The notes beneath the pieces were generated by a model. It was not told the DNA's origin, ran no database searches, and saw only the letters and a program-made list of their open reading frames with translations. The position numbers and the translations under genes were made by a program. From Rhizomicrobium sp. (GTDB lineage: Bacteria; Pseudomonadota; Alphaproteobacteria; Micropepsales; Micropepsaceae): a stretch of 64,000 nt of DNA. The DNA lies in the NCBI GenBank assembly GCA_037200045.1, contig JBBCHM010000001.1, positions 2,728,001 through 2,792,000 of the forward strand, written 5' to 3'. This document shows, piece after piece, positions 1 through 6,875 of this stretch; the first letter of the stretch is position 1; every line of letters starts with the position of its first letter.

Positions 1-1
1 C

Positions 2-1063
2 AAGGCCGGCGCCAAGGCCGCCGGCAGGCTGTCGCCGTCGAGTTTCGGCATCATCGCCGAAGCGGTCGGCGGCACGGCGAAGCTCGGCCAGAAGATCCGC
101 GCCGCCTTGGGCGAGACCGACGCGAGCAGCCTTTCGATCGAGGAGACGCTGGTCTCGCTCAAGGGCAAGGGCATCAGCGACGCGCAGCGCGATCTGGTGC
201 TGCGCTACGTGGTCGACAAATTCGCCAGCGGCCAATGGCAGGGCGAAGCGGCGTCGGACGTCGCCACCCAGTTCGGCCTGATGATGGAAGAGACCCAGCG
301 TAAGCTGAAGCAACTCACTGACACCGTCGCCGACGGCGCCTTCTCGATGTCGTTCCAGCCGATCGTCGACCTGAAAACCGGCGACCCTTCGCATTTCGAG
401 GCGCGGGCGCGGTTCTCCGGCGAAATGACCGAGGACACCATTGCCATGATGGAGGCGCTGGGCGTCTCCGATGCCTTCGATCTCGCGGTCGCGATCAAGG
501 TCCTCGGCATCGCGGAATCGCGCGCCGCGCATGGACAAAGCGTCGCCTTCAACATCTCGGGCAAAACGATCTGCGCGCCGTCCAATTTCGGCCTTCTCGC
601 CGGGCTTCTGGCGCGCAAGCGGGCCCTGGCCGGCAAACTGCTCATCGAAGTCACCGAAAGCTCCGAAGTCACCAATCTGGACGACGCCGCCAAGGGAGTC
701 GCCGCCCTGCGCGCGCTCGGCTATCGCGTGGGCATCGACGATTTCGGCGCCGGCGCCGCGTCGCTGACCTATCTGCATGCGATGCCGGTCGACTTCGTGA
801 AGTTCGACAGCGCGCTGATCGCCAAGCTCGGCCAGTCCAAGCGCGACGACGTGCTGCTCGCGGGGCTGGTGAAGCTCTGCCGCGAACTCGGCGTGACGAC
901 CATCGCCGAGCGGATCGAGACGGCCGAGCAGGGCGCCGCGGCCAAGGCGATGGGCTTCGACCTCGGCCAGGGGTATCTTTACGGCAAGCCCGCCGCCGAA
1001 CTGCCGGTGCCGCAGGTCACGTTCGCCGCCAAGCGCAAGGGCATCCAGGAAAGCTGGGCCTAG
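2..1063 (+). CDS. Degenerate GGDEF-EAL cyclic-di-GMP signalling protein (5' partial)
   Basis: The reading frame is open from the window edge, so the N-terminus is missing; 353 residues are visible. Residues 9-16 read RLSPSSFG, which aligns with the RxGGDEFG active site of diguanylate cyclases but lacks every catalytic residue. From about residue 115 an EAL phosphodiesterase domain follows. It keeps the metal and substrate residues: E133 in FEARAR, N in FNISG, E in IEVTES, DD in GIDDFGAG, K in VKFD, E in AERIE and Q in GQGYLYG. The EAL domain is therefore probably active or c-di-GMP binding, with the GGDEF part a remnant or regulatory module. An earlier TTG at 107 is not needed as a start, since coding sequence continues upstream of it. 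Confidence 0.85.
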   Translation, partial: KAGAKAAGRLSPSSFGIIAEAVGGTAKLGQKIRAALGETDASSLSIEETLVSLKGKGISDAQRDLVLRYVVDKFASGQWQGEAASDVATQFGLMMEETQRKLKQLTDTVADGAFSMSFQPIVDLKTGDPSHFEARARFSGEMTEDTIAMMEALGVSDAFDLAVAIKVLGIAESRAAHGQSVAFNISGKTICAPSNFGLLAGLLARKRALAGKLLIEVTESSEVTNLDDAAKGVAALRALGYRVGIDDFGAGAASLTYLHAMPVDFVKFDSALIAKLGQSKRDDVLLAGLVKLCRELGVTTIAERIETAEQGAAAKAMGFDLGQGYLYGKPAAELPVPQVTFAAKRKGIQESWA

Positions 1064-1117
1064 ATTTCGCCGCCGACCGGCCGCGCTCCCGGCCACACAA
1101 TTTCCGCTTGACGATAT

Positions 1118-1150
1118 GTAAGTTTAAACTTACCGTAAGTCATGGCTTAC
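1118..1150. promoter_or_regulatory. Two tandem GTAAG-N6-CTTAC operators at the ArsR gene start
   Basis: Two inverted repeats of identical geometry lie side by side: GTAAG-N6-CTTAC at 1118-1133 (a perfect 16-bp palindrome, spacer TTTAAA) and again at 1135-1150, 17 bp further on. The ATG at 1142 sits inside the second spacer. A possible -35 TTGACG lies at 1108-1113. Dyads of this kind overlapping promoter and start codon fit autorepression by the ArsR-type protein encoded immediately downstream. Binding by that protein is inferred. Confidence 0.75.
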
Positions 1151-1459
1151 GATAATGCCCTCGAAGCTCTGGCGGACCCGACGCGGCGGCGGGTTTTCGA
1201 GCGTCTGCGCGCCGGGCCTTCACCGGTCGGGCATCTGGCGCGCGGGCTGCCGGTCAGCCGGCCGGCCGTGTCGCAGCACCTCAAAGTGCTGAAGGAGGCG
1301 GGGCTCGTCAGCGAAGTGCAGGACGGCACGCGCCGCATCTACCGCATCGATCCGCAGGGCCTCGGCGCGCTGCGCGCCTGGCTCGATCAATTCTGGGAGA
1401 ACGCCCTCGACGCCTTCAAGGCGGAGGCCGAACAATCGCACAAGGACGAGGACAAATGA
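1142..1459 (+). CDS. ArsR/SmtB-family winged-helix repressor
   Basis: A 105-residue protein with the ArsR fold: an N-terminal helix (ALADPTRRRVFERL), then a helix-turn-helix at about residues 35-60 (SRPAVSQHLKVLKEAGLV) and a wing (DGTRRIYRID). No metal-binding cysteine cluster is present, so this is the non-metal subgroup usually found beside SRPBCC (AHSA1-like) genes. Its stop overlaps the start of the next gene (ATGA at 1456-1459), so the two are translationally coupled. Twin palindromes at its own start codon suggest autoregulation. The ligand is unknown. Confidence 0.9.
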   Translation: MAYDNALEALADPTRRRVFERLRAGPSPVGHLARGLPVSRPAVSQHLKVLKEAGLVSEVQDGTRRIYRIDPQGLGALRAWLDQFWENALDAFKAEAEQSHKDEDK

Positions 1460-1935
1460 CGCAGACGATCACCATCGCTCCGGTGCGCAAGGCGATCACC
1501 GTGAATGTGAGCCAGCCGCGCGCCTTCGAGGTCTTCACCGCGGGCATCGACCGCTGGTGGCCGAAGAGCCATCACATCGGCGGGGCGCCACTCGTCCGCT
1601 CGGCGATCGAGCCGCGCGTCGGCGGCCGCTGGTATTCGGTCCATGAGGACGGCAGCGAGAGCGTGACCGGCATCGTGAAGGTGTGGGATCCGCCGCACCG
1701 GCTCGTCCATAGCTGGGACATCAATGCGATGTGGAAGCCGGACGCGGCGGCCGGTTCGGAAGTCGAAGTGCGCTTCGTCGCCGAAAGCCCGAACCGCACG
1801 CGCGTCGAACTCGAGCACCGCAATTTCGAGCGGATGGGCCAGGACGGCGGCCAGAAGATGCGCGACGCGGTCGGCGGCGAAGGCGGCTGGAATTCGATTC
1901 TCGAACTGTACCGCAAGGACGCGGAAGCGGCCTGA
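1456..1935 (+). CDS. SRPBCC (AHSA1-like) domain protein
   Basis: A 159-residue single-domain START/SRPBCC protein of the Aha1-C-terminal (AHSA1) group. It begins with the usual strand VNVSQPRAFEVFTAGIDRWW and ends with a C-terminal helix (GGWNSILELYRKD). The family forms a hydrophobic cavity for small lipophilic ligands; the substrate here cannot be told. ArsR-AHSA1 gene pairs are common in Alphaproteobacteria, and the overlap with the repressor indicates one operon. No signal peptide, so cytoplasmic. Confidence 0.85.
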   Translation: MTQTITIAPVRKAITVNVSQPRAFEVFTAGIDRWWPKSHHIGGAPLVRSAIEPRVGGRWYSVHEDGSESVTGIVKVWDPPHRLVHSWDINAMWKPDAAAGSEVEVRFVAESPNRTRVELEHRNFERMGQDGGQKMRDAVGGEGGWNSILELYRKDAEAA

Positions 1936-1958
1936 TATACGCAAGGAGGGGAATTCTC

Positions 1959-2522
1959 ATGCAGCGCATCTTCCACGCAGCCATCGGCTTGCTGATCGCG
2001 TCGGTGCTGGCCTGTCCGGGGCGGGCCGCCGTGGTCGAAGCCACGGCGAACGGCTTTGCCATCGAACAGACCGTTCACATCGCCGCGCCGCCGGCCAAGG
2101 TCTATGACGCGCTCGTCCATCCGGCCGAATGGTGGGATTCCGGCCATACGTTCTCGGGCAGCGCCGCGAACCTGTCGATCGAGCCGCATGCGGGCGGCTG
2201 CTTCTGCGAGGCGCTGGCCGATGGCGGCTCGGTCCAGCACGCCCAAGTCGTGGTCGCCGCGCCGGGCGAAACGCTGCGCCTGCGCGGACCGCTCGGGCCG
2301 TTCCAGGACCAGGGCGTGGACGGCGCCCTCACCTTCGCCCTGAAGGCGGAAGCCGGCGGCACCGAGCTGACGCTTTCGAACAATATCGGCGGCTTCATGA
2401 AGGGCGGCTTCGGCGACTGGCCGGGGCGCGCCGACGCGATGCTGGCGCAGCAGATGGCCCATCTGAAGCAATATCTCGAGACCGGCTCGCCGGGGCTCAA
2501 GCCCGCGGAGGATCTGCCGTGA
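1959..2522 (+). CDS. Exported SRPBCC-domain protein
   Basis: 187 residues. The ATG at 1959 is chosen because an AGGAGGGG ribosome-binding site lies at 1944-1951 and the first residues form a signal peptide (MQRIFHAAIGLLIASVLAC, cleavage near ACPGRAA). The mature part is a second SRPBCC domain (VHIAAPPAKVYDALV...EWW), related to the preceding gene but addressed to the periplasm. It lies 23 bp after that gene and probably belongs to the same operon. A cytoplasmic plus a periplasmic SRPBCC protein under one ArsR repressor suggests handling of a lipophilic compound on both sides of the membrane; that is inference. Confidence 0.85.
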   Translation: MQRIFHAAIGLLIASVLACPGRAAVVEATANGFAIEQTVHIAAPPAKVYDALVHPAEWWDSGHTFSGSAANLSIEPHAGGCFCEALADGGSVQHAQVVVAAPGETLRLRGPLGPFQDQGVDGALTFALKAEAGGTELTLSNNIGGFMKGGFGDWPGRADAMLAQQMAHLKQYLETGSPGLKPAEDLP

Positions 2523-2595
2523 CGACCAAGCGCCCCGTATTTCCATTCTGCCCGCGCCGCTTCTAAGCGCCGACCATGCCTGCTACGCTCTCGCC

Positions 2596-2719
2596 ATGAC
2601 TGCAAAGCGCGCCCTGCTCATCCTGTGCGCGCGGATCGGGTTCAATCCCTAGGGTCCGCGCGGCGCGCGCTTGCGCGCCCGCTCTTTCGACCCGATCCCC
2701 CTCACGGAGTGCGCGCATC
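2596..2719 (+). promoter_or_regulatory. Structured leader before the aminotransferase
   Basis: The 197-bp gap before the aminotransferase holds a perfect 9-bp inverted repeat GGATCGGGT (2633-2641) / ACCCGATCC (2690-2698) enclosing a GC-only inner hairpin around 2664-2680. An 18-codon open frame starting ATG at 2596 and ending TAG at 2652 runs through its left arm but has no Shine-Dalgarno sequence. The gene's own GGAG lies just outside the stem at about 2709. This could be a regulated leader; no known riboswitch is recognised. Confidence 0.35.
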
Positions 2720-4120
2720 ATGGCCCCGCACGGCAGCAACCAGACCAAGCATTGGCAGGCGCTCGACGCCGCCCATCACGTCCATCCCTTCAGCGACACC
2801 GCGGCCCTCAATGCGGAGGGCGTGCGCGTCATCACGCGCGGCAAGGGCGTCTATCTGTGGGACAGCGAGGGCGGGAAGATCATCGACGGCATGTCCGGCC
2901 TGTGGTGCGTGCAGGTCGGCTACGGCAACGAGGAATTGGCCGAGGCGGGCTGCGAAGCGCTGCGCACGCTTCCCTACTACAACCACTTCTTCAAGACCTC
3001 GAATCCCTGGACCATCGAGCTCGCCGCGAAGCTGGCGACGCTGCTGCCGGACGGCCATGAGCGCATCCTGTTCGCCAATTCCGGCTCGGAGGCGAACGAC
3101 ACCGCGCTCAAGCTGATCCGCTATTACTGGAACCTGAAGGGCAGGCCCGACAAGAAGATCCATCTGTCGCGCGACTACGCCTATCACGGCGTGACCCTGG
3201 CGGCGGCGTCGCTGTCGGGGCTGACACCGATGCATCCGCAATGGGACCTGCCGCTGCCCGGCTTCGAGAAGGTGCCGGCGCCCTATTGGTACGGCGCGAA
3301 GGAGGCCGGTTATGGCGACATCGCGCCGGCCGAGTTCGGCCTGCTGATCGCCGGGAAGCTGGAAAAGAAGATCCTGGAACTGGGGCCGGATAGCGTCGCG
3401 TCCTTCTCGGCGGAGCCGGTGCAGGGCGCGGGCGGGCTGATCTTCCCGCCGCCGACCTATTGGCAAGAAGTGCAGCGCATCTGCGCCCGCTACGACGTAC
3501 TGCTGCATCTGGACGAGGTCATCACCGGCTTCGGCCGCACCGGCGAATGGTTCGGGGCGCAGACTTACGGGATCGCGCCCGACATCCTGACGATGGCCAA
3601 GGGATTGTCCTCCGGCTACCAGCCGATCTCGGCGATCTCACTGGGCGAGCGCATGGCCGACACGATCCTCAATGCCAATGAGGAACTGGTGCACGGCTTC
3701 ACCTATTCCGGCCATCCGGTGGCCTGCGCCGTGGCGCTCAAGAACCTCGAAGTGATCGAGACGGCCGGTCTGGTGTCGCGCGTGAAAACGTCGATCGGTC
3801 CCTATCTGCAGCGGCGCCTGGCGGAGACCTTCGCGGATCATCCCATCGTCGGCGAGGTGCGCGGCGAGGGACTGCTCGCGGCGGTGGAGCTCGTGCGCGA
3901 CAGGAAGGAGCGCAAATTCTTTCCCGATCCGGGGAACATCGGCACGCTTTGCCGCAACCACTGCTTCAACGACGGGCTCGTCTGCCGCGCGATCCGCGAC
4001 ACGATGGTGCTGGCGCCGCCGCTGGTGGTTTCCGAGAGCGAGATCGAGGAGATCGTGGCGAAACTGAAAAATGCCGTCGATCGTACGGCCAATGATTGCG
4101 GCAGGATCGCGCCCGCGTGA
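2720..4120 (+). CDS. Class III (omega) aminotransferase
   Basis: A 466-residue PLP-dependent class III aminotransferase of the putrescine/taurine/beta-alanine:pyruvate type. Visible marks are GLWCVQVGYG in the N-terminal substrate region, the phosphate-binding FANSGSEAND segment, the cofactor aspartate in LHLDEVITGFGRTGEW, and the Schiff-base lysine K294 in MAKGLSSGYQP. The family moves an amino group from an omega-amine or beta-amino acid to pyruvate or 2-oxoglutarate. The donor cannot be read from sequence and the neighbours give no pathway. Full length; transcription is probably monocistronic behind a structured leader. Confidence 0.9.
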   Translation: MAPHGSNQTKHWQALDAAHHVHPFSDTAALNAEGVRVITRGKGVYLWDSEGGKIIDGMSGLWCVQVGYGNEELAEAGCEALRTLPYYNHFFKTSNPWTIELAAKLATLLPDGHERILFANSGSEANDTALKLIRYYWNLKGRPDKKIHLSRDYAYHGVTLAAASLSGLTPMHPQWDLPLPGFEKVPAPYWYGAKEAGYGDIAPAEFGLLIAGKLEKKILELGPDSVASFSAEPVQGAGGLIFPPPTYWQEVQRICARYDVLLHLDEVITGFGRTGEWFGAQTYGIAPDILTMAKGLSSGYQPISAISLGERMADTILNANEELVHGFTYSGHPVACAVALKNLEVIETAGLVSRVKTSIGPYLQRRLAETFADHPIVGEVRGEGLLAAVELVRDRKERKFFPDPGNIGTLCRNHCFNDGLVCRAIRDTMVLAPPLVVSESEIEEIVAKLKNAVDRTANDCGRIAPA

Positions 4121-4260
4121 GGATGAGGGAAACTACGTAGGAGCTCTGCGCCGGGTCACGAAAACGCCCCGAATTCCGGCTTGATGGCACCTCAAACATT
4201 GTTGCAGATTTATCTCTGTCATTAAAAATAATGCAGTTTTCGCTTTCCGCGAAAAAAATC

Positions 4261-4289
4261 TTGCAATGTGTGGCTTCGATGCATAGCTT
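4261..4289 (+). promoter_or_regulatory. Sigma-70-type promoter of the candidate small RNA
   Basis: TTGCAA (4261-4266), a 17-bp spacer, then TAGCTT (4284-4289), at the end of a conspicuously AT-rich stretch (about 4190-4270) in an otherwise GC-rich region. The predicted transcription start, 6-8 nt downstream, falls at about G4297, exactly where the first stem of the predicted RNA begins. Confidence 0.55.
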
Positions 4290-4296
4290 GCTTATC

Positions 4297-4440
4297 GAAG
4301 GATGAAACATCGCCTGGCAAGCACTGCCCCCCCGCTCGCAAGCCGGGTGACATCCTTCACCGGTGCCGGTCATCCCCTCCCGGCACCAGCGCGTAACGGC
4401 GCATCCGGCGCCCGGTTGGCCCCCCAACCGGGCGTCATTT
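4297..4440 (+). ncRNA. Candidate trans-acting small RNA with C-rich loops
   Basis: The 314-bp gap between the aminotransferase and alkB holds a self-contained transcription unit of about 140 nt. It has a promoter (4261-4289), a first stem GAAGGATG (4297-4304) / CATCCTTC (4351-4358), a second stem GGTGCCGG (4362-4369) / CCGGCACC (4380-4387), and a terminator hairpin. The single-stranded parts are rich in C: CTGCCCCCCCGC in loop 1 and TCATCCCCTC in loop 2. The latter is complementary to GGAGGGGA-type Shine-Dalgarno sequences, as in alphaproteobacterial CCUCC-motif small RNAs. The next gene is on the other strand, so this is not a leader. No 6S, SRP or tmRNA features fit. Confidence 0.55.
4410..4440 (+). 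terminator. Rho-independent terminator of the small RNA
   Basis: Perfect 10-bp stem GCCCGGTTGG (4410-4419) / CCAACCGGGC (4424-4433) with a CCCC loop, followed by GTCATTTTATTT. It lies 290 bp beyond the aminotransferase stop, too far to be its ordinary terminator. It may also stop minus-strand transcription out of alkB. Confidence 0.8.
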
Positions 4441-5058
4441 TATTTGGGTGATACGCCTCAGAGTCAGGTTTATCCGCCCGCCGCCGGGGACGAGCTGGGA
4501 ACTGCCGGCGATGACGCGGTCTATGCCGTGGAACATCAGCCGGGCCGGTCCGCCGAAGACGAGCACGTCGCCGGACGACAGCGTGATGCTCTGGGTCGGT
4601 CCCTTGCGGATCGTGCCGCCGAAGCGGAACAGCGCCTCGTCGCCCAGTGAGACCGAGACCACCGGCGCCTCGGTCGCCTGCTCGTCACGATCCTGGTGCG
4701 CGCCCATTTTCGCGGACCCGCGATAGAGATTGACCAGGCAGCACTCCGGCGGCGCGGGAAAGTCCGCGACCGCATCCCACAGCTTCAGCAGCGCAGGCGG
4801 GATATCCGGCCATGGATGGCCCGTGTACGGATGGCGTGGCGCATAGCGATAGCCTGCGCGATCCGACACCCAGCCCAGCGGCCCGAAATTGGTCTCCTCG
4901 ACCGAGAACGGCTTGCCCGATATCGGCATGACCGGCTTGTAGAACGGCGCCGCCTCGACACGCGCCAGCACGTCGGCGAGCAGGGTCCGCTGGCTTTCGC
5001 GGGAAAAGTATTCGCGCCACAGGGCCACGCCGGGCGCCAGCGCCAGCGGCCTCACCAT
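4435..5058 (-). CDS. alkB: AlkB-type Fe(II)/2-oxoglutarate dioxygenase
   Basis: 207 residues, the size of E. coli AlkB (216). The ATG at 5058 gives the compact family length and overlaps the upstream gene by 7 bp; an in-frame extension further upstream is a shadow of that gene. The iron ligands are seen as HQDRDE (HxD) and the distal histidine in LMFHGIDRV. The 2-oxoglutarate-binding arginines are in GRINLTLRR. The family removes N1-methyladenine and N3-methylcytosine damage from DNA and RNA by oxidative demethylation. The overlap places it in one transcript with a tyrosine phosphatase. Confidence 0.93.
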   Translation of the reverse strand: MVRPLALAPGVALWREYFSRESQRTLLADVLARVEAAPFYKPVMPISGKPFSVEETNFGPLGWVSDRAGYRYAPRHPYTGHPWPDIPPALLKLWDAVADFPAPPECCLVNLYRGSAKMGAHQDRDEQATEAPVVSVSLGDEALFRFGGTIRKGPTQSITLSSGDVLVFGGPARLMFHGIDRVIAGSSQLVPGGGRINLTLRRITQIK

Positions 5059-5675
5059 TGCCAGCGGTTGGCCGGCGCGGGCTTCTCGAAGATCGCCTTG
5101 AACGTGTCGCTCCGGCCCCGTGCCGCCAGCCAGTCGCGCAGGCGCTCCGGCGTGTAAACCGAGCGGATCCAATTCGCGATGGGAATGCCCTCGGCATCGT
5201 CCTGCGCGAATTCGATGAAGTGGCGCAGCCAGCGCTGTTCCGGCTTCGGAAAATGCAGATAGGGCCAGCGGGCGAATTGCGCCCGCGCCGGCGCCATCGC
5301 GCTCCAGCCGCCCCGATGCAGGAGATAGAGCGCCGCCGCCAGGCTGGTGCGGTCCTGCCCGCCGGAGCATTTGACGAGGAACGGCTTGGGCGCCGCGTCG
5401 AACGCCTCGATCAGCGCGACCAGCATCGCCCGGGTCGGCAGGTGGCGCGAATCGAGCGTCGTGTCGAGATGGGCGACGCCGCGCGCCTGCGTCACGCTTT
5501 TCTCGCCGCGCCACCAGCCGTATTTCGGATTGGGGCCGCGCAGATTGATCATCGCGCGGATGCCGTTGCGGGTCAGGAAAGGTCCCAGCGCTCCCGCCCA
5601 GGCCTGCGCCGCGCGCGCCGCTTCGCCCGGCACGATCCAATGGAAATTGTAAAGGACGTCGCGTGGGGTCCGCAT
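5052..5675 (-). CDS. Dual-specificity/tyrosine phosphatase family protein
   Basis: 207 residues from ATG 5675; a longer start at 5714 would run into the divergent gene's ribosome-binding region. The P-loop signature Cx5R is CSGGQDR at about residues 103-109, inside the typical segment FLVKCSGGQDRTSLAAALYL. A general-acid aspartate may lie in HLDTTLDSR. The fold is the cysteine-dependent DSP type, removing phosphate from phosphotyrosine or other phospho-substrates. Its 3' end overlaps alkB, so the two are co-translated. The physiological substrate is unknown. Confidence 0.8.
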   Translation of the reverse strand: MRTPRDVLYNFHWIVPGEAARAAQAWAGALGPFLTRNGIRAMINLRGPNPKYGWWRGEKSVTQARGVAHLDTTLDSRHLPTRAMLVALIEAFDAAPKPFLVKCSGGQDRTSLAAALYLLHRGGWSAMAPARAQFARWPYLHFPKPEQRWLRHFIEFAQDDAEGIPIANWIRSVYTPERLRDWLAARGRSDTFKAIFEKPAPANRWQW

Positions 5676-5731
5676 GGCGGATATGTAGCGGCGCGGGCTA
5701 TCATCCGCAAACATGCGGGGAGGGTGGCGGC

Positions 5732-6280
5732 ATGCGGCTGAGTTCCTTGATACGGCTTTGGGTGTGGACGACGCTTCTGGCGATTGTTGCCTTCGCGATC
5801 CTTGCCATCACCGACCAGACGCTGAAGGCGCAGACCGGTTTCGGCACCGTCGATCTGCAGAGCGCGTCCAGCGCGCTGGGCTTCAAGCGGGTGTTCGCCG
5901 CCTGGATCGCGCGGCCGCACGCCGCGGCGGCCGGCTTCGGGCTCGGTTTCGACTATCTCTTCATGCCGCTCTACGCGATGTCGTTCTATTTCTCGGCGAT
6001 CCTGGCGCGCGAGGCTTTCGCGCCCAAGCGCGGCCTGGCGCGGCGCGCCATCGACTATTTGGGTTTCGTGCCTCTGCTCGGCGCGCTGGCCGACGCGGCG
6101 GAGAATGCGCTCGAATTCTCCATGCTGCTGGGCGGCGCCACGGATTCGACCGCCTATGCCGCGTTCATCGCCACGAATGTGAAGATGACCTGCTTCTATG
6201 TCGGCCTCGCCCTGCTCGTGGCGGGGATCGTGGGCGTGCTGAAACTCCGGCGCCCAAAGAAGGAAGATCCGGCGTCTTAG
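5732..6280 (+). CDS. Four-helix inner-membrane protein, function unknown
   Basis: 182 residues from the ATG at 5732, chosen for its GGGGAGGG ribosome-binding site at 5717-5724. Four hydrophobic segments are visible: about residues 8-28 (VWTTLLAIVAFAILAI), 65-90 (a long glycine/phenylalanine-rich stretch), 108-130 and 150-172 (CFYVGLALLVAGIVGVLKL). It ends in a basic tail, RRPKKEDPAS. It is divergent from the phosphatase-alkB pair. I do not recognise a named family. Confidence 0.75.
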   Translation: MRLSSLIRLWVWTTLLAIVAFAILAITDQTLKAQTGFGTVDLQSASSALGFKRVFAAWIARPHAAAAGFGLGFDYLFMPLYAMSFYFSAILAREAFAPKRGLARRAIDYLGFVPLLGALADAAENALEFSMLLGGATDSTAYAAFIATNVKMTCFYVGLALLVAGIVGVLKLRRPKKEDPAS

Positions 6281-6825
6281 GAGGAAGATGAGATCTCTTT
6301 CCCCATGCGGATCAGCGGCACGCGCACGCCAGACGGCGTGTCGCTCTCGAAGGCTTCGATGACGAAATAGCCGCAGGCGCGGTAGAGCGGCTCGCCCGCC
6401 AGCGTCGCGGCGAGTTCGACGCGCGCGAAGCCTTCGCGCGCCGCCGCCTGCTCGCACAGTTCGAGGATCAATCTTCCGATGCCGCGCCGCGCGAAGGCCG
6501 GGTCGGTATACATCGCGCGCACCCGCGCCGCGTCCTTCCGGGGATCGAGCAGGGCCGCGTCACGGCCGGCCGAATGATCGCCGCCGAACAGCGTGGCGCG
6601 CCGGCTCCAGCCGCCACAGCCGGCGACGGTGCCGCCACAAGCAACGACGAAATAGGTCCCGTCGGCGATCAGCTGGGTGTCGAGCCCCATGATGGAGAAC
6701 GACGCGGCCACGGCCTCGGGCGGCAGGAAGGGCTCGAGAAGCTCGCCGATGGCGCGGTCCATCAGCGGCTTCAGAACCGCGATATCGTCCGGCCGCGCCA
6801 GCCGGTGCGTGAGTCCCGTCGTCAT
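6277..6825 (-). CDS. GNAT-family N-acetyltransferase
   Basis: 182 residues. The acetyl-CoA-binding motif A is read as VRAMYTDPAFARRGIGRLIL (R/Q-x-x-G-x-G/A as RRGIGR), followed by the helix LCEQAAAREG and motif B with the GYFVIEAFE strand. It is a single-domain enzyme that transfers an acetyl group to an unknown amine. Its stop overlaps the end of the preceding plus-strand membrane gene by 4 bp, so the two converge tail to tail. Confidence 0.85.
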   Translation of the reverse strand: MTTGLTHRLARPDDIAVLKPLMDRAIGELLEPFLPPEAVAASFSIMGLDTQLIADGTYFVVACGGTVAGCGGWSRRATLFGGDHSAGRDAALLDPRKDAARVRAMYTDPAFARRGIGRLILELCEQAAAREGFARVELAATLAGEPLYRACGYFVIEAFESDTPSGVRVPLIRMGKEISSSS

Positions 6826-6875
6826 GGCTCAATTTTGCGCGGCGCGCGGCGAACGCCAAGCCCGCCGCCGTAAGC

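Noticed and set aside
2596-2652. 18-codon ORF as a gene
   Set aside because: No Shine-Dalgarno sequence and no support other than its position; kept only as part of the leader.
4297-4440. Reading the small RNA as 6S RNA, SRP RNA or a riboswitch
   Set aside because: No closing stem with a central bubble, no conserved SRP loop, and no downstream gene on the same strand.
5058-5640. N-terminal extension of AlkB to 401 residues
   Set aside because: The extra frame overlaps the phosphatase and has no AlkB-family sequence; 207 residues is the family length.
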